DNA from: Sisyra terminalis
Taxonomy: Eukaryota > Arthropoda > Insecta > Neuroptera > Sisyridae
Direction: 5' to 3'
DNA length: 64,000 bases
Assembly: GCA_958496175.1 (NCBI GenBank)
Contig: OY292276.1
Coordinates: 33,686,449-33,750,448 of the forward strand
The notes beneath the pieces were generated by a model. It saw only the letters and a list, made by a program, of their open reading frames with translations, searched no databases and was not told the origin of the DNA. The position numbers were made by a program, and so were the translations under genes. Each line of letters starts with the position of its first letter. Positions within the stretch are counted from its first letter, which is position 1. This document shows positions 23,301 to 34,054 of the stretch, in pieces.

Positions 23301-23440
23301 CCAATCATCATTGCGTCGAACTTCCAATGGTTTCAATGGTATATGCGTTTTGCAAATAAAAATAACTGGCAATATTAAATTGACATATAAGTGTAGGTGA
23401 CGTGAACTGCCAATTCCGTAAATTGCCAAACCTAAGTTAT
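20382..23440. other. AT-rich spacer
   Basis: No recognised gene or repeat. The 72-codon frame at 22597-22815 has no familiar motif. Confidence 0.45.
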
Positions 23441-23887
23441 TTAAAAACTCATTTTTTTCCGTGAATTGTTAAGATATGTTAATAGTTATTCTACTTTTCG
23501 GAGCGAAGACGAACCTAACAAATCATTTATCATCAAAATCAGTCCAGTCATTTTTTTAGCTCTTATTGGTTTAATTACCCCTGCTTTGTTTTATACATTG
23601 AAGAAATCTGATTTGAAAAACTTAGTATGTCAATGTAATGGTAAGATGCTTCAACCCTTAACCCTTTAAACCGACGAAATGTGTTGGCTGACTGGCAATT
23701 GAAATAATTGATTTTTTTAATATAATTTCGTTTTCTTTTTATACACTGACAAATCTAATAAAATATTGAACTTAATTTTATTCATTTTATTATGAAAAAT
23801 TTAAATTAAGTGTAGCAAAAATATTTATTCATAAAACATTACGTTCATTGCCTGTTAGGCAGTACGAAGTTTGCTGGGTCAGCTAGT
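23440..23887 (+). mobile_element. Helitron-like 3' end (non-autonomous)
   Basis: The end reads GTCAGCTAGT at 23887, fitting the Helitron CTRRT terminus, with A following. A short hairpin (TGCCT-GTT-AGGCA, about 23850-23862) lies about 20 bp upstream. Sequence further upstream (CGAACCTAACAAATC ... AAAATCAGTCCAGTCA near 23508-23550) resembles filler text seen in many insect Helitron-like repeats. The left end was not located, so the start given is approximate. Confidence 0.5.
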
Positions 23888-25084
23888 AAAGTATAAATAT
23901 GTTACAATTTAAGTATGCTTTAATTTTTAAATGACTCTTGGAATCCTCAACATTGTAGAAATAGTTGTTATTATATAAAAAAAAAACAACAGTCATCAAA
24001 ACTTTTTGATTTTAAAAGGTAATGTTCATGAATTAATTTAAAAGGACCATAATGTTTAAGATAATAGTTAAATATTACCACTGCAGGAATGAAAACGAAA
24101 ATAATTGAAATATATTTTAAATGGTTTGGGTGTGTAAATGTTTAGTAAATGAAATTGATATAAATTTATATTGTGTACAACGTTTTACCCCTGAGTTTCT
24201 AAAATAATAATTTATTTGCACTGGTCCTTTAAAACTATTCTAACTAAAATATTATATTTCACAAGATATTCTACACTACCCACCATAGCGACATTCATGA
24301 TTGTTTTCTAAGTGTTATATTGTTTCGTGTTTGTTATATTTCGCTTTCATTTAGTACATATTTTACCTAAACAGCCTATAGCTATTGCTTTATAAATTCT
24401 CATGTCTATAAAATAAATAAATAAATATCTCCTGATGCAATTCAAAAAAAAATCAAATACTTTTATCGATATTATTATGCTGAATTTAAAGCTCAAAATA
24501 AATTTGCGTTGTAAATTTTACATTCAAAATAATGAAGCCTTAAGTTAAAATCTTCTTATATAAAATATCATAAATAAAATACTTTCGCAAACTTCAGTGA
24601 TGCGATTTACTCGGCAAATTTCAGACTTCTTTTCTATTGAGTTTCGTGTAATTTTGTGCAATTAAAAGACTTGAATTACTAATGAGAGAGATATGAATGA
24701 AAACTTTAGAATTAATTTGAAATGTTTTATAATGTTAAAAAAAATATTCTTTATGCCTATAAAACTTTTAAATGGACTTAAAAATGTGTTTTATATTATA
24801 CGCAACTAAGTTCTAAAAATATTCGTTGAAATTTGTTGCAATTTGTCAAAATTAAATTTTTGAAAATTGTAATACCTTTGCGAGCAAACTTTAAGCAATC
24901 CGCAGAAAAACAGTGACGATTGAATTCTCAAAATTTGTTTTAAATAAATTGCATTCCTTTAATTAAAATTTTCTTTTCGTTCTCAGTTACAAAATTAATA
25001 CCTCAAACGAGCCTTTACCCAAATATTTTAATATAATATTATTATAACTACGAAATAATGAATAAGATTAAATAGCATTTTCCT
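23888..25084. other. AT-rich spacer
   Basis: Nothing recognised. Confidence 0.45.
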
Positions 25085-25247
25085 TTCTTCAGATTAAATA
25101 TTTCAGTAAATGAAGGGTCGAAATAAACGAGTCAAGTTTTCTTCATGCCATCTTCACAACTTTAAGAGGTACCAGCCTCCTGTTAACTTAAATGAACGTT
25201 GAATTCTCCAAGTCACGGAGATTAAGTAATAAAGTCTCCATCTAGAC

Positions 25248-25676
25248 CAGTGATTCCCAACATGAGGCACAGGTTCCACCGGTAGGGCATGATAATATAA
25301 TATATTATAATATAATCTTTGGGCTGATTATATCAACGATTATGAGGTAATTCGAGAATGAACTATAACCAGTGAATTGTTTTTCATTCATTTCAGAATA
25401 ATGTTTTATTAAAATATTTGCTATTTTTGCATTTCAGTTCTCTATTATATGTTTAACTTTATTTATTTAACGGGTTTTCCTCTTTTTTATTTTTCTCTTT
25501 CATTGATGACTTATTCTTTGGAAGCTTGTTTAGGTACCAAGTTAATGGCTTTTTAAGCTTCCTTCAGGAGAATAACTGTAAAATTTTAAATAACAAAATT
25601 TAAATATTACGAGGAGGTATCACGATTTTAAAAATGTCTAGGAGAAGCATGGCCTAAAATCAGTTGGGAACTACTG
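25248..25676. mobile_element. hAT-type MITE, nested
   Basis: 429 bp. The ends CAGTGATTCCCAAC and, from the right, CAGTAGTTCCCAAC form 14-bp inverted repeats with two mismatches. The flanks ATCTAGAC (25240-25247) and ATCTAGAG (25677-25684) form an 8-bp target duplication with one mismatch. CAGTG-type ends with 8-bp duplications are characteristic of hAT elements. No coding capacity. Confidence 0.85.
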
Positions 25677-25928
25677 ATCTAGAGAGACCGCTCACCAGTA
25701 TAAACTTCATTATCAATAAAAGAACCCAATTGGAGGTTATGATCAAAAAACTCTGGTGGCTGCTAAGGAGAAGGCCGCAACTATTCCAGGACGACAAAAT
25801 TTGCCATAAACGAACCTTTAATTAACTCCATTTGGACAGTTGGAATACAACTACGGGGTTGCATTTCCGAGATAACAATTCCAATATGAGATAATATGAG
25901 ACCAGATCAAGAGGCTGTGCCTAATAAC

Positions 25929-26539
25929 TAGACATCGGATTATATGCACTATCAAAATGCTGAAATATGCATGCAAATATGCATTAAAAAGGGTGAAATA
26001 TTTACTAGTAATGAAATATTTGTTACTAGAATTTGTTATATATATCGCACCTGTCGTAGAACAGACATACAGCTAAGTAACTCAAAAATTGCAAGTTTTG
26101 AGTTACCAACAGTTTTACAATGAGGAAACTGTCTATTTTGTTTGTAGAATAAAAGAGTAACTCTAGTATATTCCGCAATCATGTAAGATATTATTTATGT
26201 TCATTCTGTTTTAGAGAACTTCATACATAATAAGAAGTTAGTAGTTATTCTTTATATGCTTGTAATCGCGATGGTGCATTTAAAAATACTATTTTTTGTA
26301 GAATAAATAAATGTATTGACTATGCTGAACTCGTTTTTGCCTTTTTCCAACTTGATGTATTCCGTAGGGTAGACAGGTGATGTAAAATAAGTTTGGTTAG
26401 AATACTTTCAAAGCTTGATGAAAGCAAATGTCTCGGCGGCATAATACAACACACCTAACACGTATAATTACTGAAATAAGCACTGTCAATGAAAAAGTAA
26501 CAAAATATGCATATGCAAATGCATATAATCCGATGTCTA
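25929..26539. mobile_element. hAT-like MITE with perfect ends, nested
   Basis: 611 bp. It starts TAGACATCGGATTATATGCA and ends with its exact reverse complement (26520-26539), a perfect 20-bp inverted repeat. The flanks are identical 8-bp copies of CTAATAAC (25921-25928 and 26540-26547). Further ATGCATATGC/ATGCATGCAAAT motifs sit just inside both ends. No transposase frame. The 8-bp duplication points to the hAT superfamily. The perfect ends indicate a younger insertion than the LINE relic it interrupts. Confidence 0.88.
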
Positions 26540-27359
26540 CTAATAACAAATGCGCTATGGCAACTAATCGCGACATACAAAAATAATTAGACTACGGTTA
26601 AGAAAGAGATAGTCAAACATAGTCGTAAATATTAAACCCAGTTGAGCGATCATTGCAACCATCTGGCTATCTTCCTTCTCGACAATACCGAGGAAACTAA
26701 AAGTCTGAACCGAATGTCCTTCTTGGAGCTGCCATTCCGATAACGATTACGATAAATGATACCTTTCCTAACGCATACGCTCATCAGATTGGGTTGTAGT
26801 TCAGGAACATAGCGCAAATTATGTCACCAAAAAAAAATATATTTCAGTTAAGGGTTATGTTCAGCCTTAAGAACACTTAAGAACGTGTAGTATGCAAATA
26901 TAACATTAAAGAGAAAGATATTTCGAATAATTGATTCTTGATTCCATTTTACAATGAAATATATTTTGATTCATAGAATCGAAAAATTGAGTGCAAAATT
27001 CATTATTTTTTGGAAAAATGTAATAAGTTTTATAAAATTATGACCTAACTATGAAAAGCAAATCTTCTAATGACTAACATAACTTATTAAATTTATTTGT
27101 TTCCTAAAACAATCTTAGTAGCAACAATTCTGAAGATTTGGTTTTATAAAAACTACTTAAGTGTATTTAGTTTTTTCGTTAAGGTTGCGAGTAGAATAAA
27201 AGTGAGAAGTTGAATAGAAGTGGACGCAAGTGAAATTATGAAAATTAAATGAAATTATACTTTTCTGTGAAAGTCAAGTTTTTTCAAGTTTTTTTCTGGG
27301 AATAAGGGTATACACAAATAAGCGCATGCATTCAACTTGCTTCAATTAACTACACATAC

Positions 27360-28090
27360 ACTATCGAATGAAATTGACAGAGGAAAGAAATAAGAACAAT
27401 CAGTTTAAATTTGAAACAATGGTTATTATATTTGGTTTTCACTCATTGTTGGTGTAATGTGCATGAAAAGCATTTTCCCTTAACATTCAAGCACTCGAGG
27501 TCACCTGGCCTTCACGGAAAACCTCCACGTCCTCGAATAAGCCACCGAAGACGCTCTGGACAAGTGTCCAGTTAACGTAAGAAGAAGCCCAACATTTGTA
27601 CCAGCTTCTGCCCTATGATTTGCATTAAGTATTTTTTTATAGATAGGAATTGTAAAAATAAAAGTGTCCCAGCTTCCTTTCACTGACACTCGAAGTGAAG
27701 ATTCTTCTTCACTTGGTTTATAACCTTATTGGTTGGTAACCCCGCAAGATGGGGGTTTTACTCGAAAGGCTCTTCCTCCCGGGTATCTTTCGAAGGTTTT
27801 TCCTGCCTTACTTTTAAAAAAAATGGATATATCCACCTCATCATCACTTGTTTTATAACCTACATTGTTGGTAGCCTGTAGGGTGGTTTTTTTATTTGGC
27901 AGGGACTTTATCCGAACTCGACAGTATCCTTCCTCCTGGTTGTCTTTGAGGATTTCCTCCACCTTACATCAACTCAAAAAAAATGGGTACATGCGCTGCC
28001 GCATTTTGTTTAGTTCAAACTTTAATCGTATTCTGTTCAATGAACATAATAACCCAAATTAACTTTCCAAACAAACTTCTGTAATCGACT
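27360..28090. repeat. Unclassified dispersed repeat 'B', copy 1 (interrupted)
   Basis: Two blocks match the copy at 62107-62660. GAAACAATGGTTATTATATT (about 27413) matches GAGACAATGATTATTATATT, and TTCAATGAACATAATAACCC (about 28036) matches TTCAGTGAACGTAACAACCC. Between them lies extra sequence (27480-27980), including the duplicated module described separately. Family unknown. Confidence 0.55.
27690..27990 (-). repeat. Diverged tandem duplication, about 140 bp per unit, coding-like
   Basis: Two neighbouring units on the minus strand translate to related peptides. One reads YCRVRIKSLP then NNVGYKTSDDEVD; the other AFRVKPPSC then a stop and GYKPSEEESS. A 78-codon frame (27962-27726) covers the first unit fully. 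The pattern suggests two copies of one ancestral exon or motif, or a duplicated repeat. I do not recognise the protein, and I see no convincing splice sites. The unit sits inside dispersed repeat B. Confidence 0.5.
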
Positions 28091-29366
28091 TCCGTAGCAA
28101 TTTTTCCTCCTCATGCTGCACGTAAAGAAGTATAACTTCAAAAAGTGTTTTTAAATAAATTTGAAAGATGTTTTTGACAGTCGATGTAAAAAATAATATT
28201 TCATCCCATTCTTTCTTCCAAACTATATTTTTCTCAAAATATATGGACAATTTTTGAATTTTCCCTGTATTAAATCACGTATGATTGGCTGCATAATATG
28301 TACTTCGTTTTATGACGTCAGAGTTTTATATTTCATGTTTAGGTTCTGCTATACGCAAAATAGACAATAACAACTGAACGTATATGCTGCTTGAATAAAA
28401 GTTCTAAATAGATAAAAATCTTTAGAGGAAGGGTTCATTAAAGCAGAATCAACAAATCTTTAAAGATAAATTTCCTTTTACTACTTCTTAATTACCCATA
28501 AAAGATTTAATGATGCATGTTACATTGTCTGCGTAGGTTTATTTATTTAAAAATATCTCATCAGAAATCCTATAGCTCAAATGAAAACATTCTTAGGTCT
28601 ACTTTTCAATAGTATCGAGAAAACTACAGCGATAGTGCTATTGGTTACGTCTGTATCCGAAGATATTATAATTGTTGTACTGTGCAAGGCAGAATAACTC
28701 CAAAGTACAGAACTTTTAATAAAGCTCATCTAGTGTTACCGTAACGATAAATGAAAATTCACTGGTCTATCATATTTAATTTTTTATTCGTCGTTGCAAA
28801 ATGATATCAATCTTTAAATATTTTATAATCCCACCAGACAATAATATATTCTTGAAAAGAAATTAATGCATACGGTTTCTTTGTGGCATCAAGACTATAA
28901 AATTTAGACATATTTATTTTTTAAAAAAATTGAAATGGAAAAAAACTACATATACCTAAGTTTTATGATATATAATAGAATTATTAATTTATGATATTTT
29001 CCATATGGCTGTAGGAATATGAATTTAATTATGAAATTATTTAATTATAAAAGTGAAAATCACATGTTTTATTTATATTCTTTTATACAAAAACGGTTTA
29101 TTTGAAATTATTATGGAATGCGTTCATTTAAAAATACCTTCGAAAAATTTAACATTTAAGTTTCTTTTTAACGATGAGCAATAAATGAAAAAAATGATTG
29201 CCATTTATTTTTATTGAATATCGCTTTATGTGTTTGTATCCTTTTATTTTTTTGCTGTTGAAATATGAAACAATTAAAAACGTTCATATCAATAGCATTT
29301 TAAAACACCCAACCATATAAAGTTGATGAAGCGTTATAGACCCGATTTGATAAAATTTTGTTTCAG
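28091..29366. other. AT-rich spacer and LINE pre-insertion flank
   Basis: No recognised gene. A TGACGTCA palindrome occurs at about 28313. The end of this stretch is the left flank of the full-length LINE. Confidence 0.45.
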
Positions 29367-29379
29367 ATTAATTTGCGCA
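29367..29379 (+). repeat. Target-site duplication, left copy
   Basis: ATTAATTTGCGCA, identical to 34042-34054 after the poly(A) tail of the LINE. Confidence 0.93.
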
Positions 29380-30039
29380 TACGCACTTGAAATGGCGACC
29401 GTGCTAGGCGCTATTAGCAAACTGTCCCAGAAATGGGCAGAATTTAAAGATAATAAAGTGCAACAATCGCCAAATCATAATGGAAATCGCATATAACTCC
29501 CTCACGGACATTGTGAAAGTTCTTCGGCTTGTGATAAAACCGAGCAAGTGAAAAATCAACACAAATATAGTGAAAAAAGGAGTCAGTTAGGTTAAAAATT
29601 GGATTATCTGCCTGTGACAATTAATAGAACAAACTTTTTGTGCGTGTGTGGGTTCTTGTTTTGATCATCGTGAATAGAAGCCGACCAAAACAACAGCCGG
29701 ACAAGACTCAAACAGATCAAGCAATCGATCTGTCAAATCGACACGGCCAGTATTTACAAACATTCATTATATATAGACAATATTCTTAGTTTTTAAATAG
29801 TTAATTATTAGTATACTTTAATTATTAGTATTTATTAATCTTTAAGCCAAAATTAGTATATAATCATAGAATATAATCAATTATATAAATTAATCTAAAT
29901 TAGTAATACAAATTATTAATATAAGTTAATATAAACATAAATTAAATACAAATAGTAATATAAGTTAATAATAAAAATTAACATAAAATAATAAACTAAA
30001 TTAATTCTTTAATATAAGTAAAATATAATAACTACTACA
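29380..30039 (+). promoter_or_regulatory. LINE 5' UTR with presumed internal promoter
   Basis: Jockey elements are transcribed from a promoter inside their 5' UTR. Here the first part is of mixed composition (ATGGCGACCGTGCTAGGCGC near the start, CACGGCCAG near 29742), followed by a long A/T-only-like tract with repeated TTAGTA/TAATATAAG words up to the ORF1 ATG. No TATA box at the expected position is needed or evident. Promoter function is inferred from the family. Confidence 0.5.
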
Positions 30040-31248
30040 ATGGCAACCTCCAAAAGGAACGACAGAGACCAGCCACAGCCAACGTGTACCAATATGGATC
30101 TAGCCGAAGACTATGAATCAGAATGCCAATGGAAACCGGCACCAAACATTAGAAAGCGGAAAAATACGGGAAACAACGACTCTTCCTGCAAGAGAAGCGC
30201 CACAGTTGAGGATACGGAAGGCTTCGTATCCCAAAACCGCTTCCAGGTCCTGAACGAAAGCGAAAATGGCCCCAACGCCAATAAAACTCCCCCTCCTCCC
30301 CCAATATTCATACCAGATATCAAAAACATCAAAAGTGTTCTGGAAATAATAGAGAAAACGGTAGATAGAGGCCAATACTATTACAAAATGGTCAATACAA
30401 ACCAAATCCGATTGTCCATCAAGACAATTGACTTATACCGCGCAACAATCAAAAACCTAACACAAAATAAAGTAACTTACCACACCTATCAAATCAAGCA
30501 GGATAGGGCCTATCGAGTGGTAATCAGAAATCTTCACTGCTCTACGCCAATTGAAGATATCAAAGAGGAACTGTTGGAAATGGGGCATCAAGTCCGAAAC
30601 ATCGCAAACGTCAAGAATAGTTTTAGTAAAACACCAATGCCGCTATTCTTCGTCGACCTGGAGCCAAAAACAAACAATAAGGACGTCTACAACATAGAGT
30701 TTATCCTCGGAGCAAAGGTTTCCATAGAACCACCCAATAGAAACAGAACTGTTGTTCAATGTAAGCGCTGTCAACGCTACGGGCACACCCAGGCATACTG
30801 TGCCAGAACACCTCGCTGCGTTAAATGTGGCGATGACCACCATACCAACACCTGTCTTAAAAGCAAGGCTACACCAGCTTCATGTGTTCTATGCGGCGGT
30901 GAGCACCCAGCTAACTATAAAGGGTGTTCCCACTACAAAGAAATCCAAAGAAAAAAATTCCCTCCAACCGTAATCAGACCGAGAATGCTTCAACCGACAC
31001 TGGAAAGTCCGAATTTCAGCGCCGGCTCTCCCAACAAAACCCTCCCTCAAACAACTAGACCCGGGCGAAGCTACGCTCAAGCTACAACAGGTGAAGACAA
31101 AACCATAATGACCGAAAACGGAGACGATCGAGTATTTGTGGCACTCACTGTCCAATTCCAAAGACTGGAAGCTATCATGGCCAAACAAGCCGAACAAACC
31201 TCAGCCCTACTAACTCTGTTAACTACGTTGGTCGCTAAAATACGCTAA
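30040..31248 (+). CDS. LINE ORF1 protein (Gag-like, three zinc knuckles)
   Basis: A 402-residue RNA-binding protein of the full-length LINE. The N-terminal ~100 residues are polar and disordered-looking and include a run of prolines (TPPPPPIFIPDI, about residue 83). A PRE_C2HC-type domain covers about residues 155-235 (YRVVIRNLHCSTP to PLFFVDLEP). Three CCHC-type knuckles follow: CKRCQRYGHTQAYC (from Cys241), CVKCGDDHHTNTC (from Cys260) and CVLCGGEHPANYKGC (from Cys282). The C-terminus has a predicted helical, Leu/Thr-rich tail. It should bind and package the element RNA. It is followed after only GA by the ATG of ORF2. No stop or frameshift. Confidence 0.95.
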   Translation: MATSKRNDRDQPQPTCTNMDLAEDYESECQWKPAPNIRKRKNTGNNDSSCKRSATVEDTEGFVSQNRFQVLNESENGPNANKTPPPPPIFIPDIKNIKSVLEIIEKTVDRGQYYYKMVNTNQIRLSIKTIDLYRATIKNLTQNKVTYHTYQIKQDRAYRVVIRNLHCSTPIEDIKEELLEMGHQVRNIANVKNSFSKTPMPLFFVDLEPKTNNKDVYNIEFILGAKVSIEPPNRNRTVVQCKRCQRYGHTQAYCARTPRCVKCGDDHHTNTCLKSKATPASCVLCGGEHPANYKGCSHYKEIQRKKFPPTVIRPRMLQPTLESPNFSAGSPNKTLPQTTRPGRSYAQATTGEDKTIMTENGDDRVFVALTVQFQRLEAIMAKQAEQTSALLTLLTTLVAKIR

Positions 31249-31250
31249 GA

Positions 31251-33926
31251 ATGGCCTACGAATACAATATCGTCCTGTGGAACGCTAACGGTGCCACCCA
31301 ACATAAATTAGAAATAGAAACCTTCCTTATTACAAGAAAAGTTGATGTTCTTCTTATAGCCGAAGCACACTTCACAGAAAGAACATTCTTCAAAATAAAA
31401 GGATACGCAACATACCACACAAACCATCCGAGTGGTAGAGCCCATGGAGGAACTGCGATCTTGATATCAGAAAAAATCAAGCATTACGAAAGTAACAACC
31501 TACAGGAGGAGTTCGTACAAGCCACAAGCATAGTTATCGAGGATTGGCTAGGTCCACTAACAATAGCAGCAGTCTACTGTCCCCCAAGACACCCGCCAAA
31601 TAAGGAAGGTTTCCACCGACTATTTAATTTACTTGGTCCCAGGTTCATAGCCGGGGGGGATTACAATGCCAAACACCAATGGTGGGGTTCGAGGCTCGCA
31701 ACACCGAGGGGACGCGCACTGTTGGACGTAACAAACGAGCTCCATCTCGATGTATTCTCTTCTGGAAATCCTACCTACTGGCCAACAGACACAAAAAAAG
31801 TACCAGATGTACTAGATATATTTATTACCAAAAACATTAATAGACGCTACTTAACAATAGAACCCGAAGCAGACCTGTCGTCAGATCACTCACCGGAAAA
31901 ATTAACAATAAGAACATGCATCACCAAAGCTGCAAGTACGCGATGTATCCATAACCGCAAAACAAACTGGGAAGCTTACAAACTCCAATTACAAGCCGAA
32001 AGACAAATTTCTGGTGTACAAGAAGTGAACGGTAGTATAGATGAAGCTATAGATGTCTTCACAGAACAAATAAAAAGAGCGGCTATAAACGCTACTCCAG
32101 TCTCGTCGGAAGCGATGGAGAGACGAAACTTCCCTATTAAAATAAAAGAAATGATCGCAGAGAAAAGAAAGCTAAGGAAAAAATGGCAGAATTCTCGTAA
32201 TCCCCGGGATAAAACAATATTAAATAGAGCGACAGCCCAATTGAGGGATGAACTAAGGATTCTCCAGGAAGAAGGCATCCGACACTTCCTAAGCGAGCTA
32301 ACAACAACAGCGACAACGGACTACTCTCTCTGGAAAGTATCAAAAAAAATAAAACGACCGACAGAAGAAATCCCTCCAATTAGAAAACCTACCGGAGAAT
32401 GGGCAAGAAGCGATCAAGAAAAAGCGAACCTTTTCGCAGAACATCTCGAAAAAGTGTTCACAGTGAATGGTGATAGCGAGGAGGACCTGGAAGAGGAAGG
32501 AGTGGATTGTGAAGAGCCCTACACAGCCCCAAAAATAACACTGGAGGAAATCAAAACTGAAATCAGTAAAATAAATATCAAAAAAAGTCCCGGGCACGAT
32601 AAGGTGACTGGACTCATGATCAAACTACTACCAGACGAAAGCATCGGTACTCTTCTAACCATTTTCAACACCATCATTAGAACAGCACACTACCCTTCGT
32701 CTTGGAAAGTAGCCAGAATGATCATGGTTCACAAGCCAGGTAAGCCCAAGAACGAAGTCTCATCATACAGACCCATCAGCCTCCTACCAACGCTATCGAA
32801 ACTATTTGAAAGACTTCTCTTACAAAAACTGAGGCCAATACTTGAGGAAAAAGAGGTCTTACCGAGCCATCAGTTTGGATTTCGGCAGGAGCACGCCACA
32901 ATCGAGCAGGTCCACCGAGTTGCCCAAACAGTATTAAACTCCCTGCATCAAAAGAAATACTGTTCTGCGATATTTCTCGACATTAGTCAGGCTTTTGATA
33001 GAGTCTGGCACAAGGGACTCATTCATAAGATGAGGAAGAAGATCCCGAGTCCACTGGTCAGAGTAATAGTATCATACCTCGACGACAGGAAATTTTACGT
33101 CTCCATGAAGGAGAGTACTTCGGCACTACACCCAATCAGAGCAGGAGTCCCACAGGGTAGCATTCTGGGACCGATCTTATACCTGATCTTCACATCCGAC
33201 ATGCCGACTGCGGAAGGGGTCGTTACAGCCACCTATGCAGACGACACCGCTTTACTTGCAAGTAACGACAGCCCTAATGCAGCATCTGACGACCTACAGG
33301 GGGCAATAAGTGGCCTGCAGAAATGGTTCCGTAAATGGAGAATCACAATTAATGAGGCTAAGTCTGTACACGTGACCTTTACAACCAGGAGAGGGCTATG
33401 TCCCCCGGTTTATGTATATGACCAGCAGGTCCCTCAGAAGGACGAGGTTAGGTACCTCGGGATTTACCTGGATAGACGCCTCACCTGGCACAAGCACATT
33501 GTCGCCAAACGGGAACAGCTGGGGGCCAAACTAAGAAAGCTGTGGTGGATGATGAAAGGCAATTCAGGTCTGTCCCTGAACAGTAGGCTAATGATATATA
33601 AAGCCGTTATAAAACCGGTTTGGACGTATGGAATACAACTGTGGGGAACTGCTAGCAGCTCCAACATCAACATCATACAAAGATTCCAGTCTAAGACTCT
33701 TCGATTAATCACAGGCGCCCCCTGGTATGTCAACAACTTTGACATACACAAGGATTTAAAAATGGCCACGGTCAGGGAGGAGGTGGTCAAATTCAGCGCA
33801 AGCTATCAAACACGACTAAACGATCACCCCAACCATCTGGCCGTTGGGCTCTTAGACAACAGTGAGGAAGTTATTAGACTGCGACGCATCTCATTTTTGG
33901 AGCTGCCATTCCGAAAAGTAGTATAA
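31251..33926 (+). CDS. LINE ORF2: endonuclease and reverse transcriptase
   Basis: An 891-residue enzyme that nicks target DNA and copies the element RNA from the nick. The endonuclease spans residues 1 to about 225, with WNANG near the N-terminus, IAEAHF, GGDYNAKH (Asp137, Asn139) and SSDHS (Asp212, His213). The reverse transcriptase spans about 430-720: KKSPGHDKVTGLM, SYRPISLLPTLSK, HQFGFRQEHAT, FLDISQAFDRVWH (Asp577), GVPQGSILGPILY and YADD at 662-665, so the three catalytic aspartates are present. YLGIYLDRRLTW and the C-terminal LWWMM, WTYGIQLWG and LELPFRKVV blocks follow. No RNase H domain. All motifs are intact, so the enzyme may be functional. Translation is probably by reinitiation after ORF1. 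Confidence 0.96.
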   Translation: MAYEYNIVLWNANGATQHKLEIETFLITRKVDVLLIAEAHFTERTFFKIKGYATYHTNHPSGRAHGGTAILISEKIKHYESNNLQEEFVQATSIVIEDWLGPLTIAAVYCPPRHPPNKEGFHRLFNLLGPRFIAGGDYNAKHQWWGSRLATPRGRALLDVTNELHLDVFSSGNPTYWPTDTKKVPDVLDIFITKNINRRYLTIEPEADLSSDHSPEKLTIRTCITKAASTRCIHNRKTNWEAYKLQLQAERQISGVQEVNGSIDEAIDVFTEQIKRAAINATPVSSEAMERRNFPIKIKEMIAEKRKLRKKWQNSRNPRDKTILNRATAQLRDELRILQEEGIRHFLSELTTTATTDYSLWKVSKKIKRPTEEIPPIRKPTGEWARSDQEKANLFAEHLEKVFTVNGDSEEDLEEEGVDCEEPYTAPKITLEEIKTEISKINIKKSPGHDKVTGLMIKLLPDESIGTLLTIFNTIIRTAHYPSSWKVARMIMVHKPGKPKNEVSSYRPISLLPTLSKLFERLLLQKLRPILEEKEVLPSHQFGFRQEHATIEQVHRVAQTVLNSLHQKKYCSAIFLDISQAFDRVWHKGLIHKMRKKIPSPLVRVIVSYLDDRKFYVSMKESTSALHPIRAGVPQGSILGPILYLIFTSDMPTAEGVVTATYADDTALLASNDSPNAASDDLQGAISGLQKWFRKWRITINEAKSVHVTFTTRRGLCPPVYVYDQQVPQKDEVRYLGIYLDRRLTWHKHIVAKREQLGAKLRKLWWMMKGNSGLSLNSRLMIYKAVIKPVWTYGIQLWGTASSSNINIIQRFQSKTLRLITGAPWYVNNFDIHKDLKMATVREEVVKFSASYQTRLNDHPNHLAVGLLDNSEEVIRLRRISFLELPFRKVV

Positions 33927-34016
33927 GGGGTACCCTATGAAGGTGTACCTCACCCGTCCATACGTTCATCATATTCGCTTATTGTCCGGGGACAGATCGC
34001 GAATTAAAACAGCCAG

Positions 34017-34041
<25 letters not shown>
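34017..34041 (+). other. LINE poly(A) tail
   Basis: A pure A-run after GCGAATTAAAACAGCCAG, running into the right target duplication. The exact last base is ambiguous because the next base is also A. Confidence 0.95.
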
Positions 34042-34047
<6 letters not shown>

Positions 34048-34054
34048 TTGCGCA
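34042..34054 (+). repeat. Target-site duplication, right copy
   Basis: ATTAATTTGCGCA, identical over 13 bp to 29367-29379. Confidence 0.93.

Larger units (their letters stand above)
25085..26837 (+). pseudogene. 5'-truncated Jockey LINE relic with two nested hAT MITEs
   Basis: Plus-strand remnant of the 3' end of a LINE related to the intact element at 29380. TTTCAGTAAATGAAGGGTCG (25093) aligns with TTCCGTAAATGGAGAATC in the intact ORF2. IKKLWWLLRRRPQL (about 25743) matches LRKLWWMMKGNSGL. The last codons share an exact GGAGCTGCCATTCCG (about 26727; 33899 in the intact copy). A 3' UTR-like stretch and a short A-run (26829-26837) close it. Two MITEs interrupt it at 25248-25676 and 25929-26539. 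It has stops and frameshifts throughout and is inactive. Confidence 0.8.
29380..34041 (+). mobile_element. Full-length Jockey-clade LINE, apparently intact
   Basis: About 4.66 kb with every part of a Jockey-type LINE in order: a 660-bp 5' UTR beginning near GAAATGGCGACCGTG, ORF1, a 2-bp gap, ORF2, a 90-bp 3' UTR and an uninterrupted 25-26-base poly(A) run (34017-34042). A perfect 13-bp target duplication flanks it. ORF2 has endonuclease and reverse transcriptase but no RNase H, which fits the Jockey clade. The internal 5' UTR should carry its promoter; its last 280 bp are almost pure A/T. Open frames, a pure tail and identical flanks indicate a recent insertion. Its coding regions are much richer in G and C than the surroundings. 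Confidence 0.95.
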
